Below are positions 61,972 through 64,000 of a DNA stretch of 64,000 nt, in pieces. How positions within the stretch are numbered: the first letter of the stretch is position 1; every line of letters starts with the position of its first letter. The stretch is from the NCBI GenBank assembly GCA_035561515.1, contig DATMXP010000023.1:62001-126000 (forward strand). Reading direction: 5' to 3'. The notes below the pieces were generated by a model, which saw only the letters and a list, made by a program, of their open reading frames with translations, searched no databases and had not been told where the DNA came from. Source of the stretch: Terriglobales bacterium. Its GTDB lineage: Bacteria > Acidobacteriota > Terriglobia > Terriglobales > Acidobacteriaceae. The position numbers were made by a program, and so were the translations under genes.

Positions 61972-63332
61972 GCAAGGGAGCAAAGGAAATCACGCTTATC
62001 GGCTCCGGACTCGCTGGGCCGCTGCTTGCTATTTCGCTCGTTCAGCGCGGCTTTTCCGTCCGCATCTTTGAGCGCCGTCCCGACATGCGCAGGGTGCGCA
62101 TCAGCGCCGGGAGATCGATCAATCTCGCCCTTTCCACCCGCGGCATTCATGCGCTAACCGAAGCTGGCCTCTGGAACGAGATGAAGAAGATCATCGTCCC
62201 CATGAAGGGCCGTATGATGCACTCCGTCGCCGGTGAGCTCACGTTTCAACCCTACGGAAAGGACGAAAGCGAGGTCATCAACTCTATCTCGCGCGCCGAC
62301 CTGAACATTGCTTTGATGAATGCCGCGGAAAAACGGGGAGTGAAGATTGAGTTCAATCAGCGCTGCGTTGGCTACGACACCCGGACTGGCGACATTACCC
62401 TGCGCGACGCCGAATCTCACTCGGATCGTGCCGTCGCTTCCGACATTGTCATCGCGACGGATGGAGCAGCATCAGCTGTTCGCTCGGAAATGCTCTCCAT
62501 TCCGCGGTTCAACTTCTCGCAGCAGTATCTCGATTACGGCTACAAGGAGCTGACGATCCCGGCTGGCCCCGGCGGCAAGCCCGCTATTGAAACCAATGCG
62601 CTCCACATCTGGCCACGCGGAACATACATGCTGATCGCGCTGCCAAACATCGACGGTAACTTCGCATGCATTTTGTTCCTTCCGTTCGAGGGGCGCGACA
62701 GTTTCGCTGAACTCAGTAGCGAAGGAAAGGTGCAGCGCTTTTTCGAGGAGCGATTTCCAGATGCCGTGGCGCTTATGCCGCAGCTTACCGAGAATTACTT
62801 TTCCAATCCTGTGGGCGCCATGGTCACAATCAAGTGTTCTCCCTGGCACCTCGACGGACGAGCGCTCCTTCTGGGCGACGCAGCGCACGCCATTGTTCCC
62901 TTCTTCGGACAAGGTTTGAACTGCGCTTTCGAAGACTGCTCCATATTCCTCGAACTGCTCGACCGGCACGGTCCGGACTGGCAAACGCTCTTCGACAAAT
63001 TCCATACTGCGCGCAAGGAGAACACCGACGCGATTGCCGACCTCGCCATCGAGAACTTCGTCGAGATGCGGGACCAAGTCGCTGATCCGCATTTCCTGTT
63101 CAAGAAGAAGGTCGAACTGGCGCTCGAATCGCGGTTCCCTGGGCACTTCGTTCCCAAGTACGCGATGGTGACCTTCCTCCGTGTTCCCTACTCGGTTGCC
63201 CTCGCCCGCGGAAGAGTTCAAGATCGCATCTTGTCGGAGCTGTGCGATTCGGCAAAGAGCCTCGAAGATATCGACTGGAACAAAGCAGAGCGTCTCGTGC
63301 ACCAGCAACTCACGCCGTTAAGGGAGCTCTAA
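61968..63332 (+). CDS. kmo: Kynurenine 3-monooxygenase
   Basis: A 454-residue FAD-dependent aromatic hydroxylase that turns kynurenine to 3-hydroxykynurenine with NADPH and oxygen. The FAD site LIGSGLAGPLLAISL lies at residues 10-24. SAGRSINLALSTRG is a KMO-typical stretch, and the second FAD motif GDAAHAIVPFFGQGLNCAFEDC is near residue 303. The C-terminal helical part (about residues 380-454) has a hydrophobic segment that may touch the membrane or substrate. ATG 61968 overlaps the fusion gene stop by four bases; an upstream in-frame start at 61929 lies inside that gene. The kynureninase gene starts at the next base after its stop. Confidence 0.95.
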   Translation: MSKGAKEITLIGSGLAGPLLAISLVQRGFSVRIFERRPDMRRVRISAGRSINLALSTRGIHALTEAGLWNEMKKIIVPMKGRMMHSVAGELTFQPYGKDESEVINSISRADLNIALMNAAEKRGVKIEFNQRCVGYDTRTGDITLRDAESHSDRAVASDIVIATDGAASAVRSEMLSIPRFNFSQQYLDYGYKELTIPAGPGGKPAIETNALHIWPRGTYMLIALPNIDGNFACILFLPFEGRDSFAELSSEGKVQRFFEERFPDAVALMPQLTENYFSNPVGAMVTIKCSPWHLDGRALLLGDAAHAIVPFFGQGLNCAFEDCSIFLELLDRHGPDWQTLFDKFHTARKENTDAIADLAIENFVEMRDQVADPHFLFKKKVELALESRFPGHFVPKYAMVTFLRVPYSVALARGRVQDRILSELCDSAKSLEDIDWNKAERLVHQQLTPLREL

Positions 63333-64000
63333 GTGGCCAGTGCAAGTATCGACACCTCTCTCGAATACGCCGAGACCTTGGATTCTCGCGATTCCCTGGC
63401 GTCGTTCCGCCAGCGCTTCCACATTCCCAAAAAGACGGATGGCTCCGATTGCGTTTACCTGTGCGGACACTCGCTTGGTCTTCAGCCAAAGAGCGTGCGC
63501 CAGTATCTGGAGCAGGAGTTGAAGGACTGGGCTGAGCTCGGAGTAGAGGCCCACTTCCACGGAAAAAATCCGTGGATGCCATATCACCGCTATCTGACCG
63601 AACAAACGGCTCACGTCGTTGGTGCGAACCCATCCGAAGTGGTGGTTATGAATTCGTTGACGGTAAACCTGCACCTGATGATGGTTTCGTTCTACCGTCC
63701 GACAAAACTGCGCCACAAGATCGTCATCGAGGCGAGCGCATTTCCTTCCGACCAGTATGCGGTCAAATCGCAGGTCAGCTTTCACGGATTCGACCCAGCG
63801 ACATCACTCGTCGAACTCAAGCCTCGCGACGGGGAAGCCACCATTCGCGACGCCGACATCCTGTCGCTGATCGAACGCGATGGTGATTCGATTGCTCTGA
63901 TCATGCTCGGTGGCGTGAACTACTCCAGTGGTCAAGCGTTCGACATGGAGGGCATCACCAAGGCCGGCCATGAAAAAGGTTGTGTGGTTGCTTTCGACTT
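63333..64000 (+). CDS. kynU: Kynureninase (N-terminal part, cut by window end)
   Basis: The frame starts at GTG 63333, immediately after the kmo stop, and runs off the window with 222 residues seen. It is a fold-type I PLP enzyme: VYLCGHSLGLQPKSVRQYLEQEL, HFHGKNPWMPYHRYL, MNSLTVNLHLMMVSFYRP, IEASAFPSDQYAV and IMLGGVNYSSGQAFDM are all kynureninase signatures. It cleaves 3-hydroxykynurenine to 3-hydroxyanthranilate and alanine. The PLP lysine lies beyond the window. The only pathway step not seen is kynurenine formamidase, which may follow downstream. Confidence 0.95.
   Translation, partial: MASASIDTSLEYAETLDSRDSLASFRQRFHIPKKTDGSDCVYLCGHSLGLQPKSVRQYLEQELKDWAELGVEAHFHGKNPWMPYHRYLTEQTAHVVGANPSEVVVMNSLTVNLHLMMVSFYRPTKLRHKIVIEASAFPSDQYAVKSQVSFHGFDPATSLVELKPRDGEATIRDADILSLIERDGDSIALIMLGGVNYSSGQAFDMEGITKAGHEKGCVVAFD

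Overview
The window reads as a chromosomal segment of a GC-rich (by eye in the high fifties percent), Gram-negative-type bacterium. It is most likely an acidobacterium (Acidobacteriota, Terriglobia-like). This placement is inference. It rests on the mix of outer-membrane machinery (two TolC/HlyD sets, a beta-barrel protein), a hopanoid radical SAM enzyme (HpnJ), a TreS-maltokinase fusion, frequent TTG/GTG starts and the style of the intergenic palindromic repeats. No rRNA, tRNA, CRISPR array, prophage or transposase gene was seen. Coding is dense except for two repeat-rich gaps (4310-4939 and 6152-6997).

Layout. 1-4.3 kb: the end of a thioredoxin-like protein, a cold-shock protein, leuS with an unusual N-terminal extension followed by a small zinc-ribbon gene, and a GIY-YIG nuclease bracketed by REP-like hairpins. 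4.9-11.2 kb: sensor kinase, endonuclease IV, DAHP synthase with a YVTN beta-propeller lipoprotein, and a CoA-binding protein. 11.2-16.1 kb: a YihY membrane protein and an adaptor-TPR-TolC export cluster. 16.2-20 kb: hpnJ, a pair of half-size DMT transporters, a flavodiiron-like ODP protein and a DUF4149 protein. 20-31.2 kb: housekeeping genes (ychF, an EcsC-like gene, RNase J, a hydrolase, a PLP dehydratase, an SH3 protein, uppP, ftsK, a small outer-membrane barrel). 31.4-37.7 kb: a very large DUF2339 membrane protein overlapped by an M48 protease-TPR gene, YjbQ, and an HTH-HEPN protein. 37.7-41.1 kb: treS-maltokinase. 41.2-48.4 kb: a TetR-controlled seven-gene ABC efflux operon resembling E. 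coli ybhGFSR. 48.4-50.8 kb: YceH and a B12-type radical SAM protein of unknown role.

The right end carries two divergent metabolic operons sharing one regulatory gap (57222-57646). To the left runs hoxEFUYH, a group 3d-like NAD(P)-linked [NiFe] hydrogenase whose HoxF is fused to a GltD/NfnB-like flavoprotein. To the right runs a tryptophan (kynurenine) degradation operon: 2-aminomuconate semialdehyde dehydrogenase, 2-aminomuconate deaminase, 3-hydroxyanthranilate dioxygenase, a single polypeptide joining ACMS decarboxylase to tryptophan 2,3-dioxygenase, kynurenine monooxygenase and kynureninase (cut by the window end). Together these give every step from tryptophan to 2-oxo-hex-3-enedioate except kynurenine formamidase, which is not in view.

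The observations I rate highest are the ACMSD-TDO fusion, the GIY-YIG gene flanked by hairpin repeats whose stems co-vary while keeping tandem G.A internal loops, the HoxF-GltD fusion inside a hydrogenase operon, and a perfect 46-bp AT-rich palindrome with related direct repeats at 6811-6917.
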